This document shows, in pieces, positions 63,001 through 64,000 of a stretch of 64,000 nucleotides of DNA. Under the pieces are notes generated by a model that was not told the DNA's origin, ran no database searches, and saw nothing but the letters and a program-made list of their open reading frames with translations. Source of the stretch: Glossina fuscipes (taxonomy: Eukaryota > Arthropoda > Insecta > Diptera > Glossinidae); assembly GCF_014805625.2 (NCBI RefSeq), contig NW_023998427.1, forward strand, positions 1,493,518 through 1,557,517, given 5' to 3'. Each line of letters starts with the position of its first letter. Within the stretch, counting starts at the first letter, position 1. The position numbers and the translations under genes are program-made.

Positions 63001-64000
63001 ATTCGACATTATATAAAAATTTTCCCGAAAATTGATGCTTTGTAGGGCAGGTAGGATCTCAATTTTAATATGTTATGATCAAACTTAACCCATACTACCA
63101 GTTTAAGATGAAAAAATTCACTGTTCCAAATTTTGACCTCCCACGCCTATTTTTTGTTTTCCATTGCACAAAAGTTTAAGTTTCAAGGATGAAATTTTAA
63201 GTTTCAATATGGTATGATGAAAGTTGATTCACTGTACAAATTTTGGACGCCGTACACCCGTTTTTGAATCATACGTTATACAACGATTTGCATGAAAATT
63301 TTAGTTTTTTAGGGCAGAAAAGTTTTTATAAGTTTTAGTATTTTACGATTAAAATTGATCCATAATAGTGGTTTAATATAAAAATATAAAAATATAACTA
63401 TGCGGAATTTTGGATACGTACCTAAATTTTTGACCCACACTATCATTCGTACGGACACTAAGCCTTTGCTTGCGAGAAGGTATAATTAATTTGGATCAAT
63501 GGATCCAAAATATCCATATCCTTCAAACCGCATATTTGCTCTCATCTTTAAAAAGCTTCAAGTTGTTGTACCTATGTTCACAACTAAGTTACGAAATAAA
63601 GCTAAAACTCGATCTATTTGAGTTCAGTTGATACCTTGAACACTACGTAGTAATTATAATATTAAGCAAAACTAAGTAATAATAGTAAAATTGTAATAAT
63701 CACTTAAGTCGCAAACGCTGTTGCAAATAGATGCGCAATATATGTAAAAATTTATTAATACGGAGGACACTACAGCGTGCACGTGGGCTTCCGTTTCTTA
63801 CATACGGGTTTTTGTATTAAAACAGATCGTATGAAAAAAAGGAAAAACGCTATTAATTGCACCTTTAATTTTTGCTGACTAAGTTAGTAAATTCACATTT
63901 TGGTTGGAGAAAGTCATAATGACGAACATCGATTGAAATGTTTATGGCATTAACTTTTATGGGATGAATTGATCATCTTTAATCCGATGAATATATTATA
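63001..64000. other. right-hand end, no gene seen
   Basis: Decayed tandem-like text (phrases such as AAATTTTGGAC and ATGAAAATTTTAG recur), perhaps old family A material; no coding or RNA gene recognised. Confidence 0.4.

Overview
The window is nuclear DNA of a higher fly (Diptera). It is AT-rich and intron-bearing, with a Tweedle cuticle gene, a ZAD-type C2H2 zinc-finger gene, an inactivated neprilysin-like (M13) gene, mariner fossils and many (TA)n microsatellites. The style of the dispersed repeats suggests a calyptrate such as tsetse, but I could not run a search to fix the species. I rebuilt the gene models by eye from reading frames, splice consensus and intron phase.

Layout. (1) 1-24568, plus strand: an M13 peptidase-like gene. 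One exon lies at the left edge (1-161), then a 21.4-kb intron, then ten exons at 21535-24568. Its zinc-binding motif is gone, so it is probably a pseudo-enzyme. The giant intron holds a complete Tweedle gene (17248-18168), an M13-like N-terminal exon that sits out of order (15742-16075), a possible minus-strand exon (8799-9104), two mariner fossils, a truncated LINE, one SINE and several repeat copies. (2) 25855-30169, minus: a seven-exon DPY19 C-mannosyltransferase gene. (3) 34791-43149, a compact block of housekeeping genes: a p24/TMED cargo receptor (+), NOP53 (-), DNAJC25 (+), a ZAD zinc-finger protein (-) and DALRD3 (+). NOP53/DNAJC25 and ZAD/DALRD3 are divergent pairs sharing short promoters; the other neighbours are convergent. 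(4) 43529-48843, minus: chondroitin sulfate synthase, seven exons, with a mariner carrying perfect 32-bp terminal repeats in its largest intron and an apparent one-base frameshift in exon 3. (5) 48844-64000: gene-poor DNA with repeats, two SINEs, another mariner fossil and at most one tiny candidate terminal exon.

Several of the genes serve the secretory pathway (p24 cargo receptor, DNAJC25 in the ER membrane, DPY19 in the ER, chondroitin synthase in the Golgi), but no operon-like link is implied.

Points that most deserve a second look: the exon order of the M13 gene, its lost zinc site, the Chsy frameshift, the SINE family that shares its 3' tail with a LINE in the same window, and the mariner 31 bp from a splice acceptor.
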